A stretch of 64,000 nucleotides of DNA from Algibacter_G agarivorans (GCF_039543245.1 NZ_BAABJJ010000008.1:14190-78189); one strand, 5' to 3'; positions 1 to 8,271 are shown, numbered from the stretch's first letter. Numbers and translations are program-made. The notes: generated by a model from the sequence alone, not told the origin.

Positions 1-119
1 TATGTTATAGGCGCAGCACCACTTTTACCACTTATTAAGCCTTCCCAGTATTCATCTTTGGTATTGCCTATTGGTGTTAAAGCCCCTAATCCTGTGACTA
101 CAACTCGCTTTAGTTCCAT
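1..119 (-). CDS. fabF: 3-oxoacyl-ACP synthase II (FabF), N-terminal fragment
   Basis: The minus strand from an ATG at 119 reads MELKRVVVTGLGALTPIGN and continues through KSGAAPIT before leaving the window. This is the canonical start of beta-ketoacyl-ACP synthase II, the condensing enzyme that elongates acyl-ACP in fatty-acid synthesis. Only about 39 residues are present, so the catalytic Cys-His-His triad lies outside. It starts 11 bp after acpP ends, on the same strand, as expected for the acpP-fabF operon. The identification rests on the highly conserved N-terminus and the neighbour. Confidence 0.9.
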   Translation of the reverse strand, partial: MELKRVVVTGLGALTPIGNTKDEYWEGLISGKSGAAPIT

Positions 120-130
120 AAAATTAATGC

Positions 131-364
131 TTATTTAGCAGCTTCTATATACGATATAGCTTGACCTACTGTTGCAATGTTTTCAGCTTGGTCGTCTGGA
201 ATTTGAATATCAAATTCTTTTTCGAATTCCATAATTAATTCTACAGTATCTAAAGAGTCTGCTCCTAAATCGTTTGTGAAGCTCGCTTCCGTTACAACTT
301 CGTTCTCATCTACTCCTAATTTGTCCACGATAATGGCTTTTACTCTTGATGCAATGTCTGACAT
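131..364 (-). CDS. acpP: Acyl carrier protein
   Basis: This 77-residue acidic protein carries growing acyl chains on a 4'-phosphopantetheine arm during fatty-acid synthesis. The attachment motif LGADSLDTVEL is present with the modified serine at residue 37, and the length and acidic helical composition match bacterial AcpP. It is the first gene of an acpP-fabF operon on the minus strand and has a Bacteroidota -7 box about 30 bp upstream of its ATG. No anomalies were seen. Confidence 0.97.
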   Translation of the reverse strand: MSDIASRVKAIIVDKLGVDENEVVTEASFTNDLGADSLDTVELIMEFEKEFDIQIPDDQAENIATVGQAISYIEAAK

Positions 365-395
365 AATCTTTTAATTTTAAGTTTTAATTAGTTGG

Positions 396-403
396 CAAAA
401 ATA
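396..403 (-). promoter_or_regulatory. Candidate -7 box for acpP
   Basis: On the minus strand this reads TATTTTTG, matching the Bacteroidota sigma-ABfr -7 consensus TAnnTTTG, and lies 31 bp upstream of the acpP ATG. No clear -33 TTG was found at the expected distance, so this is moderate evidence. Confidence 0.5.
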
Positions 404-549
404 AAAAACTTTATTTTTAAAACACATCTTTACTTTAAAAATGTGGTCGTAATTTACTAAAATAACTTTTAAGTATTTAGATTTTACCTGCTAATTGTTA
501 ATATTTATTCTTTTTTTTGTTTGAATAAACTAACATTATTGTCTGTAAA

Positions 550-1116
550 ATGAAACGAATAGTAATTTTTGCGTCCGGAAGTGGTACTAATGCTGAAAAT
601 CTAATTAAGTTTTTTCACAACAGAGAAAATGCGTCTGTTATTCAGGTACTCAGTAACAATCCCCATGCCAAAGTTTTGGAGCGTGCCAAAAAACTAAAGG
701 TCAGTGCGCTGTCTTTCAATAAAATAGCACTCTCACAAACAGATGATGTGCTTAATATCCTAAAAGTTTCTAATCCAGATTTAATTGTTTTAGCAGGATT
801 TCTCTGGAAATTTCCTGATCATATTTTGAATGAATTCCCAAATAAAGTCATAAATGTGCATCCTGCTTTATTGCCAAAATATGGCGGAAAAGGAATGTAT
901 GGCATGAACGTGCATAAGGCTGTTGTTGCGAATAAAGAAAGTGAAACGGGCATAACAATTCATTATGTAAATGAACATTATGATGAGGGAGCCATCATTT
1001 TTCAAGCTAAATGTGATGTTAATGCTTCTGATACAGCTGAAGATGTTGCAGCAAAAATCCATGAATTGGAGATGGCCCATTTCCCGAAAGTAGTGGAGAG
1101 CTTATTAAAAAAGTAG
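550..1116 (+). CDS. purN: Phosphoribosylglycinamide formyltransferase (GAR transformylase)
   Basis: PurN transfers the formyl group of 10-formyl-tetrahydrofolate to GAR, the third step of purine synthesis. The 188-residue product has the Rossmann-like start IVIFASGSGTNAENL and the catalytic set in family positions: Asn102 and His104 in VINVHPALLPK, and Asp145 in NEHYDEGAI. Length is normal. It opens a plus-strand run (purN, RNase H, PfkB kinase, purF) diverging from acpP-fabF, and purF further along supports a purine context. Confidence 0.95.
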   Translation: MKRIVIFASGSGTNAENLIKFFHNRENASVIQVLSNNPHAKVLERAKKLKVSALSFNKIALSQTDDVLNILKVSNPDLIVLAGFLWKFPDHILNEFPNKVINVHPALLPKYGGKGMYGMNVHKAVVANKESETGITIHYVNEHYDEGAIIFQAKCDVNASDTAEDVAAKIHELEMAHFPKVVESLLKK

Positions 1117-1167
1117 ATTTTTTAAATTAAATTCAAATGGTTCTCACTTTCGCGAGAATGACAAAAA

Positions 1168-1809
1168 ATGTCAAAAAAGAAAAATAAATACTATACAGTC
1201 TGGAAAGGGCATCTCACAGGTGTTTTTGAATCTTGGAACGACTGCAAAGCCCAAATAAAAGATTTTCAAGGCGCACAATATAAATCGTTTCCCACTTTTG
1301 AAGCTGCTAAGGCCGCTTTAAAAGGTAATTATTTTGATTATATTGGAAAAAATAAAGATTTTAAAAGTGAATTATCGCATGAACAGCTTAAAAAAATAGG
1401 GCGACCCAACTATAATTCTATTTCAGTGGATGCCGCTTCAAGTGGAAATCCAGGAATAATGGAATATAGAGGCGTGGATACCAAAACCAAAAAACAATTA
1501 TTTATTCAAGGTCCGTTTGAAGAAGGGACTAATAATATAGGTGAGTTTTTAGCTTTAGTACACGGTTTGGCTATTCTTAAAAAAAATAATAGTGATAGAA
1601 TTCTTTATACCGATTCTAGAACAGCCATGAGTTGGGTAAAAAAGAAAATCTGCAATACAAAGCTACAACGTAATGAAAAAAACAAGCCGCTTTTCGATTT
1701 AGTCGATAGAGCCATAGATTGGCTAAAAAATAACACATATAATACGGTTATCGTCAAATGGGAAACCAAGGCTTGGGGAGAAATACCTGCCGATTTTGGA
1801 AGGAAATAA
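1168..1809 (+). CDS. Ribonuclease H with N-terminal viroplasmin-type domain
   Basis: A 213-residue protein. Residues about 7-55 (YYTVWKGHLTGVFESWNDC onward) form a caulimovirus viroplasmin / RNase H N-terminal domain, which binds RNA-DNA hybrids. The C-terminal part is RNase HI: the first acidic residue in ISVDAASSGNPG, a glutamate in GEFLALVHGL and an aspartate in ILYTDSRTA. It should cut the RNA strand of hybrids. The architecture resembles eukaryotic RNase H1 and many Bacteroidota proteins. It sits between purN and the PfkB kinase, which has its own promoter. Confidence 0.9.
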   Translation: MSKKKNKYYTVWKGHLTGVFESWNDCKAQIKDFQGAQYKSFPTFEAAKAALKGNYFDYIGKNKDFKSELSHEQLKKIGRPNYNSISVDAASSGNPGIMEYRGVDTKTKKQLFIQGPFEEGTNNIGEFLALVHGLAILKKNNSDRILYTDSRTAMSWVKKKICNTKLQRNEKNKPLFDLVDRAIDWLKNNTYNTVIVKWETKAWGEIPADFGRK

Positions 1810-1847
1810 CGCAGCTTTTTGCCGTACAACTCATTCAAAAAATATTC

Positions 1848-1877
1848 TTGAATTAGTATTTAAAAGACTTATATTTG
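1848..1877 (+). promoter_or_regulatory. Bacteroidota-type promoter for the PfkB kinase gene
   Basis: A -33 TTG at 1848-1850 is followed after 19 nt by TATATTTG at 1870-1877, an exact match to TAnnTTTG at the usual spacing. The gene starts 23 bp downstream. This is one of the clearest promoters in the window. Confidence 0.75.
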
Positions 1878-1899
1878 CAGCTTAATTTCATGCTTTTTT

Positions 1900-2826
1900 A
1901 TGAGTAAATTAGTAATTGTTGGTACCGTAGCCTTTGATGCTATTGAAACACCTTTTGGTAAAACCAATAAAATTCTTGGTGGCGCTGCAACTTATATAGG
2001 TTTATCTGCTTCTTACTTTAATATTGATGCTGCTGCTGTTTCAGTTGTTGGTGGCGATTTTCCAGAGGAATATCTGGACTTATTATCCAATAAAAACATT
2101 GCTATTTCTGGTATTGAAATTGTTAAAGATGGTAAAACGTTTTTTTGGAGTGGCCGCTATCATAATGATATGAATTCTCGGGACACTTTAGTAACAGAAT
2201 TAAATACCCTTGCGGATTTTAAGCCTGTGGTTCCAGATAATTATAAGGATGCCCAAGTGGTTATGTTAGGAAATTTACATCCTATCGTCCAGTCTAGTGT
2301 TTTAGATCAAATGAATAGCAAGCCAAAGTTGGTGATTTTAGATACCATGAATTTTTGGATGGATTGCGCTTTAGAGGATTTACATAATGTTATAAAGCGT
2401 GTAGACGTAATAACCATAAATGATGAAGAAGCGAGACAACTTACAGGAGAATACTCTTTGGTTGTTGCGGCTAGAAAGATTTATGAAATGGGCCCGAAGT
2501 TCGTAGTGATTAAAAAGGGAGAGCATGGGGCATTGCTGTTTCATAAAGAGCATGTGTTTTATGCACCTGCTTTACCACTAGAGGAAGTTTTTGATCCAAC
2601 TGGAGCAGGAGATACATTTGCTGGTGGATTTGCTGGTTATATTGCTCAAACAGGTGATATTTCTTTTGAGAATATGAAGAACGCCGTTATATATGGTTCA
2701 ACGTTAGCGTCCTTTTGTGTTGAGAAATTTGGAACTGAACGCATGCAAAATTTGTCAAGTGATGAAATACATAAACGCTTGCTACAGTTTAAGCAACTAA
2801 CGCAATTTGAAATAGAATTAACATAA
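1900..2826 (+). CDS. PfkB-family sugar/nucleoside kinase
   Basis: The 308-residue product has the ribokinase/PfkB fold: an N-terminal GGAATYIGLSASYF glycine-rich substrate-binding segment and the C-terminal signature DPTGAGDTFAGGFAGYIA containing the catalytic Asp and anion hole. It phosphorylates a hydroxyl group of a sugar or nucleoside using ATP; the substrate cannot be set from sequence. Its position before purF suggests a purine or ribose substrate, but that is inference. It has its own promoter and is followed by an intrinsic terminator. Confidence 0.85.
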   Translation: MSKLVIVGTVAFDAIETPFGKTNKILGGAATYIGLSASYFNIDAAAVSVVGGDFPEEYLDLLSNKNIAISGIEIVKDGKTFFWSGRYHNDMNSRDTLVTELNTLADFKPVVPDNYKDAQVVMLGNLHPIVQSSVLDQMNSKPKLVILDTMNFWMDCALEDLHNVIKRVDVITINDEEARQLTGEYSLVVAARKIYEMGPKFVVIKKGEHGALLFHKEHVFYAPALPLEEVFDPTGAGDTFAGGFAGYIAQTGDISFENMKNAVIYGSTLASFCVEKFGTERMQNLSSDEIHKRLLQFKQLTQFEIELT

Positions 2827-2830
2827 ACCA

Positions 2831-2857
2831 ACGCGCTCTAAAATAGAGTGCGTTTTT
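2831..2857 (+). terminator. Intrinsic terminator after PfkB kinase
   Basis: Nine-base stem (ACGCGCTCT with AGAGTGCGT, one G-T pair), five-base loop, then a T run. It begins 4 bp after the kinase stop codon, separating it from purF. Confidence 0.8.
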
Positions 2858-3021
2858 GATTAAAAATAAAACTCCAAAATGATTTTTTATTTTGGTATTA
2901 AAAAACTTATCATTCCTGCGAAGGCAAGAATTAAAATAATTTAAATTCCGCTTAATTAAAGATTCATGAATACATTAGTATTCGAACTGAATTAACGAGA
3001 AAAAGCGAAAACATTTACAAT

Positions 3022-4920
3022 ATGAGTGATGCCTTAAAACACGAATGTGGAATAGCTGTTATTAGACTTTTAAAACCGTTAGAGTATTATAAAGAAAAAT
3101 ACGGTAGCGCATTTTATGGTGTAAACAAAATGTATTTAATGATGGAAAAACAGCACAACCGCGGTCAAGATGGTGCTGGATTAGCAAGTATTAAATTAGA
3201 TACAAAACCTGGGGAACGCTATATAAGCAGGGTGCGTTCTGTGGCACAACAGCCTATTCAAGATATTTTTGCGCAAATTAACGATAGAGTTAATAAAGAA
3301 TTTAAGGCACATCCTGAATATATGGATGATGTAGCGGCGCAAAAAAAGAACATTCCTTATGTGGGAGAACTTTTATTAGGTCATGTGCGTTACGGAACTT
3401 TTGGGAAAAATAGCGTAGAAAGTGTTCATCCGTTTTTAAGACAAAACAACTGGATGCACAGAAATTTAATTATGGCGGGAAACTTTAACATGACTAATGT
3501 TAAAGAGTTATTTGCCAATCTTATTGAATTAGGGCAGCATCCAAAAGAGTATACGGACACCATTACTATAATGGAAAAAATAGGTCATTTTTTAGATGAT
3601 GCCGTTAGTAAAATATATAAAGATTTAAAAAAGGAAGGTTATAATAAACAACAGGCGTCACCACTTATTGCCGAGCGTTTAAAAGTAGCTAAAATTTTAA
3701 GACGCGCTGCAAAAAATTGGGATGGAGGTTATGCTATGGCAGGGCTAATTGGTCATGGTGATTCGTTTGTTTTAAGAGATCCTGCAGGAATTCGTCCTAC
3801 TTATTATTATCAGGATGATGAAATTGTTGTTGTAGCATCAGAGCGCCCAGTGATTCAAACCGTTTTTAATGTAAAATTTGAAGATGTAAAAGAATTAGGG
3901 CCTGGTCAAGCTATTATTATCAAAAAATCTGGAGAAGTAAGACTAAAACAAATATTGGAACCTTTAGAAAGAAAGTCTTGTTCTTTCGAACGTATTTATT
4001 TTTCAAGAGGAAGTGATGCCGAAATATATCAAGAGCGTAAAATGTTGGGTAAATTATTAATGCCCAAAGTGCTTGAAGCTATTAATAATGATACTAAAAA
4101 TACGGTGTTCTCTTATATTCCTAACACCGCTGAAACGTCATTTTATGGAATGGTTGAAACTGCTGATGCATTTATCAATAAAACAAAAACAGCAGCGATT
4201 TTAAACGGGCAACGCTCTTTATCGGCTGCTAAGGTTAAAGAAATTTTATCTGAACGCGCTAGAATAGAAAAAATAGCAATTAAAGATGTAAAGCTTAGAA
4301 CTTTTATAACGGAAGACAGTAGTAGGGATGATTTAGTGGCGCACGTTTATGATGTTACCTACGGCGTTATTAAACCAACAGACAACTTAGTAATTATTGA
4401 CGATAGTATTGTACGAGGCACGACTTTAAAAATGAGCATCTTAAAAATGCTAGACCGCCTAAGCCCTAAAAAAATTATTGTAGTGTCTTCTGCTCCACAA
4501 ATTCGTTATCCGGATTGCTATGGAATTGATATGGCTAATCTCGAAACATTAGTGGCTTTTAGAGCAGCTTTAGAATTGTTAAAAGATGCAAACTCATACC
4601 ATATTGTTAAAGACGTATATAATAAATGTATTGAGCAAACTGATTTGGACGATAAGCATGTTCAAAATTTTGTTAAAGAGATTTATGATCCTTTTACAGA
4701 TGAACAAATCTCGGATAAAATTTCAGAATTACTAAGTGATGAATCCATTAAAGCTGAAGTGAAAATTATTTTTCAACCCGTAGAGAATTTACATAAAGCA
4801 TGCCCAGAGCATTTGGGCGATTGGTATTTTACAGGAAATTACCCAACGGTGGGCGGAAATAGAGTTGTAAATAGAGCATTTATCAATTTTTATGAAGGCA
4901 ACAATGAACGTGCCTATTAA
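3022..4920 (+). CDS. purF: Amidophosphoribosyltransferase-family protein (PurF-like)
   Basis: This enzyme family makes 5-phosphoribosylamine from PRPP and glutamine, the committed step of purine synthesis. The 632-residue protein begins MSDALKHECGI; Cys9 would be the N-terminal nucleophile of the class II glutaminase after removal of a short propeptide, as in B. subtilis PurF. NRGQDGAG and GHVRYGTFG mark the glutaminase domain. The PRPP site NLVIIDDSIVRGTTLK lies around residues 455-470. At 632 residues it is longer than classical PurF (about 500), which is common in Bacteroidota forms. A small RNA candidate follows it. Confidence 0.88.
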   Translation: MSDALKHECGIAVIRLLKPLEYYKEKYGSAFYGVNKMYLMMEKQHNRGQDGAGLASIKLDTKPGERYISRVRSVAQQPIQDIFAQINDRVNKEFKAHPEYMDDVAAQKKNIPYVGELLLGHVRYGTFGKNSVESVHPFLRQNNWMHRNLIMAGNFNMTNVKELFANLIELGQHPKEYTDTITIMEKIGHFLDDAVSKIYKDLKKEGYNKQQASPLIAERLKVAKILRRAAKNWDGGYAMAGLIGHGDSFVLRDPAGIRPTYYYQDDEIVVVASERPVIQTVFNVKFEDVKELGPGQAIIIKKSGEVRLKQILEPLERKSCSFERIYFSRGSDAEIYQERKMLGKLLMPKVLEAINNDTKNTVFSYIPNTAETSFYGMVETADAFINKTKTAAILNGQRSLSAAKVKEILSERARIEKIAIKDVKLRTFITEDSSRDDLVAHVYDVTYGVIKPTDNLVIIDDSIVRGTTLKMSILKMLDRLSPKKIIVVSSAPQIRYPDCYGIDMANLETLVAFRAALELLKDANSYHIVKDVYNKCIEQTDLDDKHVQNFVKEIYDPFTDEQISDKISELLSDESIKAEVKIIFQPVENLHKACPEHLGDWYFTGNYPTVGGNRVVNRAFINFYEGNNERAY

Positions 4921-5023
4921 TTATCAAATTGTTGATTTTTATTAACCAAATCTGGTAAAAACACATTTAATCTGATAAATTTGCGGTTTGTCTAAAAAAT
5001 AGTCAGAATATCTAAAATACACA

Positions 5024-5108
5024 TAAATTGGTCTCACCATAACATAAGTAGGTTAAGTTCATGGTAGATTTGGGGCAAAAAAAGGTGAACATCTGTTCGC
5101 CTTTTTTT
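5024..5108 (+). ncRNA. Candidate small RNA, copy 1 (about 72 nt)
   Basis: A -7-like box TAAATTGG (5024-5031) lies four bases before ACCAT at 5036. The likely transcript runs from 5036 to the T run at about 5108. It holds a segment starting ACCATAA and closing with TCATGGT that can pair, then AGATTTGGGGC, then an intrinsic terminator (GGTGAAC, 4-nt loop, GTTCGCC, seven Ts). The whole block recurs nearly unchanged, reversed, at 63524-63607. There is no ORF. It could be an independent sRNA or a mobile regulatory fragment; Rfam was not searchable. Confidence 0.55.
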
Positions 5109-5266
5109 ATGCGATTTATGGATCAAGCAATATTTTTAGGAAAGCAGTAAAAATTAAGCATATAATTTAGGGAACCTATAAAGGAAGATTTGGACACCTC
5201 TAAACTGTGCCCTAAACTCTTTAATTTTGGACTTGAAACAAAAAAGTGGACAATTAGTTGCGGGAT

Positions 5267-5479
5267 TTAAGAAGCTACATTTTGGTTATACATTTCTGTT
5301 TCAATTTCATTAATAGTTTTATACCCTAAAGTAGAGTGTATGCTTCTTTTATTATACCAAGTTTCAATCCAAGAAAGGATTGATAATTCGGCTTGACACC
5401 TATAATTGTATTTATGGATGCTATTTGTGGATATCTTAAAATTACGCTTTCTTCTAGCTAACAAATCATTTACTTTCAT
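5267..5479 (-). pseudogene. IS3-family transposase OrfB, C-terminal remnant
   Basis: Seventy residues remain, including ILSWIETWYNKRSIHSTLGY and ending EMYNQNVAS, the typical tail of IS3-group (DDE integrase-type) transposases. The N-terminal and DDE portions are absent. Upstream the reading frame breaks into OrfA remnants. It cannot be catalytically active by itself. Confidence 0.85.
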
Positions 5480-5537
5480 TAGTCTGGCTACTCTAGGTCT
5501 TAAAATTTGAATTTATGATGTTTTATAAACTTAAATT

Positions 5538-5863
5538 TTACATGTCGCTCTTGGAGAAGATGCTCACCATCTTTTCTAATATCTCGTGTTCTTCTGAAAT
5601 ATCTTTTAATTGTTTCTTTAAATAAGCTATTTCTTTTTGTTCGTCTGTCAATTTTGGCTTAGCTCAATTTGGAAAGCTGTTCTTGCCAGAATCTTATGGT
5701 TCTTTTTGCCAACGATGCAATACCTAATAAGGAATGTCCAATTCTTCGTAAACTTGTTTTACATGACCACTGGATTAACTCAACCCTACTGCCATTTGCT
5801 TAAACGATGTACTGTAATTTCTGTTTCTTTTTTTTATGATTCAAAGTTAATTCTTGTAACTTT
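5538..5863 (-). pseudogene. IS3-family transposase OrfA, decayed
   Basis: Reading the minus strand from about 5863 to the stop at 5538 gives broken frames that end LTDEQKEIAYLKKQLKDISE followed by EHEILEKMVSIFSKSDM, the usual C-terminus of the IS3 OrfA helix-turn-helix/leucine-zipper protein. In-frame stops and frame changes interrupt the N-terminal half. It lies directly next to the right inverted repeat, as OrfA does in intact copies. Confidence 0.75.
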
Positions 5864-5928
5864 AAATCTCGCAACTTTATGTCCAGTCTAATATAGTAAG
5901 TCCACGCAAACTATTTCTGAAAAATTAA

Positions 5929-6069
5929 ACTTCTTATTATTTCAACAAAGTTATGGGTGGTGGACACGAATTATGTCAAATTCCGTTTGACCAATTAGAT
6001 ACCATAATGCAGTTTTTTGAGAAAACAATATTTAATTCTGAAACCATTCAAACAAAAAAAGGTATTTAA
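5929..6069 (+). pseudogene. Gene tail, possibly alpha/beta-hydrolase C-terminus
   Basis: After an in-frame stop at 5926 the plus strand reads TSYYFNKVMGGGHELCQIPF and continues DQLDTIMQFFEKTIF to a stop at 6069. The GGGHEL block followed by an amphipathic helix resembles the catalytic-His region of alpha/beta-hydrolases, but the match is weak. It starts 24 bp after the IS3 remnant, so it is plausibly the 3' end of a gene destroyed by the insertion. It could also be a chance ORF. Confidence 0.35.
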
Positions 6070-6078
6070 AAACTGATG

Positions 6079-7203
6079 TTAATTTAATAACATATCTAGC
6101 GTAGCTACTGTTCTAAACCCAACATGTTCTGCCGAGGAATCTAAACTTGTTCCCATTCTAGAAGATATTCTATAACTGGCACAATAGGAATCACTACATA
6201 AAAAAGAACCACCTTTTATGACTTTCTCTTGCGAATATGGCTGACTTGGGTTGTAGGCTTTATCTGCACCTTGTGGATTAATTACCTGAGCGTTTCTAGC
6301 TGCAAGTTCCTTATAGTAATTCATATTATACCAATCTGACGTGAACTCCCAAACATTCCCAGCCATATCATACAAGCCAAAATTATTGGGCGAATATGCT
6401 TTTACAGGTGCTGTTCTTTCAAAACCATCTTCTAATGTGTTATTTACAGGGAACTCACCTTCCCAACTATTTGCCATTTTAGAAAGCAGAGATCTATCAT
6501 CTCCCCAAAAATAAGTAGTACTTGTTTTGTTACCTCTAGCGGCATACTCCCATTCTGCTTCCGTTGGCAAACGTTTTCCTGCCCATTTGCAAAAGGCTTG
6601 TGCATCTTCATAACAAATATGCACTACAGGATGATTGTCTTTACCTTCTAAAGTGCTGTCAGGACCACTAGGGTGTCTCCAATTCACACCAATAGACCAG
6701 CGCCACCATTGCGAAAAATCATATAAATTAGGGACTGAAGATTTTGTCTTTTTAAACATTAAAGAACCAGGTTGTAAAATGCTATCATGTGGTTTTGGTG
6801 TGCCTTCAGGAAGTTGTTTTTTCATGTCTTCCCAATCTATCTCGCGTTCAGCAACCGTTATATAATCAGTTTCATCTACAAATTTTGAAAACTCTGCATT
6901 GGTTACCTCAGTAATATCCATGAAAAATCCATCTACAGAAACAGGATGTAGTGGTTTTTCATGACTCATAGCCATTTTATCTTGAGGTACTGCGCCCTGT
7001 AAAAAAGAGCCAGCAGGAATCCACAACATGCCATTTGGAGGATTAGCAATAAGACTATCCTTTATTTTTTGCGAAACAACTTCATCTATGGTAGTTTCAT
7101 CATTTATCTGATTCGCGATGTTAGCTTTGTCTTTTTTTTCTTTACAAGCCAACACCATCAAAAATCCAATAATAGCGAAACTTATATATTTTATGTTATG
7201 CAT
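6079..7203 (-). CDS. Formylglycine-generating-enzyme-like lipoprotein (SUMF1/FGE-sulfatase domain)
   Basis: This 374-residue protein has a lipoprotein signal (VLAC, lipidated Cys20) and then an FGE-sulfatase fold from MLWIPAGSF onward, including RLPTEAEWEYAARG and GLYDMAGNVWEFTSDW. FGE converts an active-site Cys of sulfatases to formylglycine. The C-terminal KGGSFLCSDSYCASYR retains the Cys-x4-Cys pair (Cys336 and Cys341 here), the copper-binding, redox-active pair of true FGE that structural relatives such as GldK/GldJ usually lack. No sulfatase is encoded nearby. It is therefore a candidate active exported enzyme, but non-sulfatase roles remain possible. Confidence 0.8.
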   Translation of the reverse strand: MHNIKYISFAIIGFLMVLACKEKKDKANIANQINDETTIDEVVSQKIKDSLIANPPNGMLWIPAGSFLQGAVPQDKMAMSHEKPLHPVSVDGFFMDITEVTNAEFSKFVDETDYITVAEREIDWEDMKKQLPEGTPKPHDSILQPGSLMFKKTKSSVPNLYDFSQWWRWSIGVNWRHPSGPDSTLEGKDNHPVVHICYEDAQAFCKWAGKRLPTEAEWEYAARGNKTSTTYFWGDDRSLLSKMANSWEGEFPVNNTLEDGFERTAPVKAYSPNNFGLYDMAGNVWEFTSDWYNMNYYKELAARNAQVINPQGADKAYNPSQPYSQEKVIKGGSFLCSDSYCASYRISSRMGTSLDSSAEHVGFRTVATLDMLLN

Positions 7204-7353
7204 TAGTAATCTTTAAAAAAAATATTTTCGTAAAAGTATCTATTATTTGTTTAAAACCCACTTATACCTATTTAATTTTAAAATGTCGTATTAATACAAT
7301 TAAAGTATTTATTTTACATCCACTTATCTGTTTTCTATACATATGGTTTTAAT

Positions 7354-7361
7354 TACCTTTG
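7354..7361 (+). promoter_or_regulatory. Candidate -7 box for yicC-gmk-nadD
   Basis: TACCTTTG matches TAnnTTTG and lies 22 bp before the chosen yicC ATG at 7383. That position also argues against the longer reading frame from 7359, which would start inside the promoter. No clear -33 element was seen. Confidence 0.5.
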
Positions 7362-7382
7362 CATAACTTAATACACTCGTTT

Positions 7383-8240
7383 ATGATATATTCAATGACA
7401 GGTTATGGAAAATCTGTTTTGCAATTGCCCACAAAAAAAATAACTATAGAACTTAAATCTTTAAATAGCAAAAATTTAGATTTAAATGCCAGAATGCCTT
7501 CCATTTATAGAGAAAAGGAATTAGCAATCAGAAAAATTCTTGCTGATAAATTGGAACGTGGTAAAGTAGATTTTTCTATTTATGTGGAAGCTACTGCTGA
7601 AGATACCTCTACACAAATAAATACGCCTGTTGTAAAACAATATATTGCACAATTGAAAAATGTAGTAGATGGTGATGATATTGATTTTCTTAAAATGGCC
7701 GTGCGTTTTCCTGATGCATTAAATACGGTGCGTGAAGAAATTGATGAGGATGAATGGAAAACAATTGAAGGTGAAATCAATACCGCTATAAACGATTTAA
7801 TCAATCACAGATTAGATGAAGGCAAAGTACTGGAGCAAGATTTTAATAACCGTGTGGTTTCTATTGAAAATATTCTAGAACAAGTTGTAGCCATGGATCC
7901 TGAACGTGTTGAAGGTGTGCGTGAGCGCTTATTAAAAGGGGTTCAAGAATTAAGAGAGAAATACGACGAAAACAGATTTGAACAAGAGTTGGTGTATTAC
8001 ATTGAAAAGTTTGATATTACTGAAGAAAAAGTGCGTTTAAAAAACCACTTAAATTATTTTATCGAATCTATAAACTCTAAAGATTCTAACGGTAAAAAAC
8101 TGGGATTCATCAGTCAGGAAATGGGAAGAGAAATAAACACCATTGGCTCTAAAAGCAACTATGCGCCCATGCAACAGTTGGTGGTTCAAATGAAAGATGA
8201 ATTGGAAAAAATTAAGGAACAATTATTGAATGTGCTTTAA
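7383..8240 (+). CDS. YicC family protein (putative endoribonuclease)
   Basis: The product begins MIYSMTGYGK, the conserved YicC/YloC start, so the ATG at 7383 was chosen over an upstream one at 7359. The C-terminal DUF1732 segment GFISQEMGREINTIGSKSN is intact. YicC proteins are stress-linked endoribonucleases that in E. coli act on certain small RNAs. Length (285 residues) is typical. It is followed by gmk 31 bp later and nadD, a common arrangement, and probably shares one transcript from the -7 box at 7354. Confidence 0.9.
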   Translation: MIYSMTGYGKSVLQLPTKKITIELKSLNSKNLDLNARMPSIYREKELAIRKILADKLERGKVDFSIYVEATAEDTSTQINTPVVKQYIAQLKNVVDGDDIDFLKMAVRFPDALNTVREEIDEDEWKTIEGEINTAINDLINHRLDEGKVLEQDFNNRVVSIENILEQVVAMDPERVEGVRERLLKGVQELREKYDENRFEQELVYYIEKFDITEEKVRLKNHLNYFIESINSKDSNGKKLGFISQEMGREINTIGSKSNYAPMQQLVVQMKDELEKIKEQLLNVL

Positions 8241-8271
8241 AAATAGTTGGCAGTTTTCAGTAAAATCAAAT

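Larger units (their letters stand above)
5228..5904. mobile_element. Internally deleted IS3-family element with both terminal inverted repeats
   Basis: Both ends carry about 41-bp inverted repeats. The left one starts TGGACTT at 5228; the right one is its reverse complement ending at 5904. Both share TGGACTT, 12 variable bases, TGGACA and a GTTGCGRGATTT block. Inside are only the C-terminal end of transposase OrfB and a decayed OrfA, both on the minus strand, so the catalytic core is missing (677 bp versus a usual 1.2-1.5 kb). No target duplication was found. A second copy starts at 63929. Confidence 0.85.

Noticed and set aside
5637..5891. An 84-codon plus-strand ORF inside the IS3 remnant
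   Set aside because: The minus strand of the same bases carries recognisable OrfA pieces and the right inverted repeat; the plus-strand translation has no family likeness.
6079..7203. Gliding protein GldJ or GldK for the FGE-like lipoprotein
   Set aside because: The Cys-x4-Cys pair of active FGE is intact, and no other gld gene is nearby; still noted as a relative.
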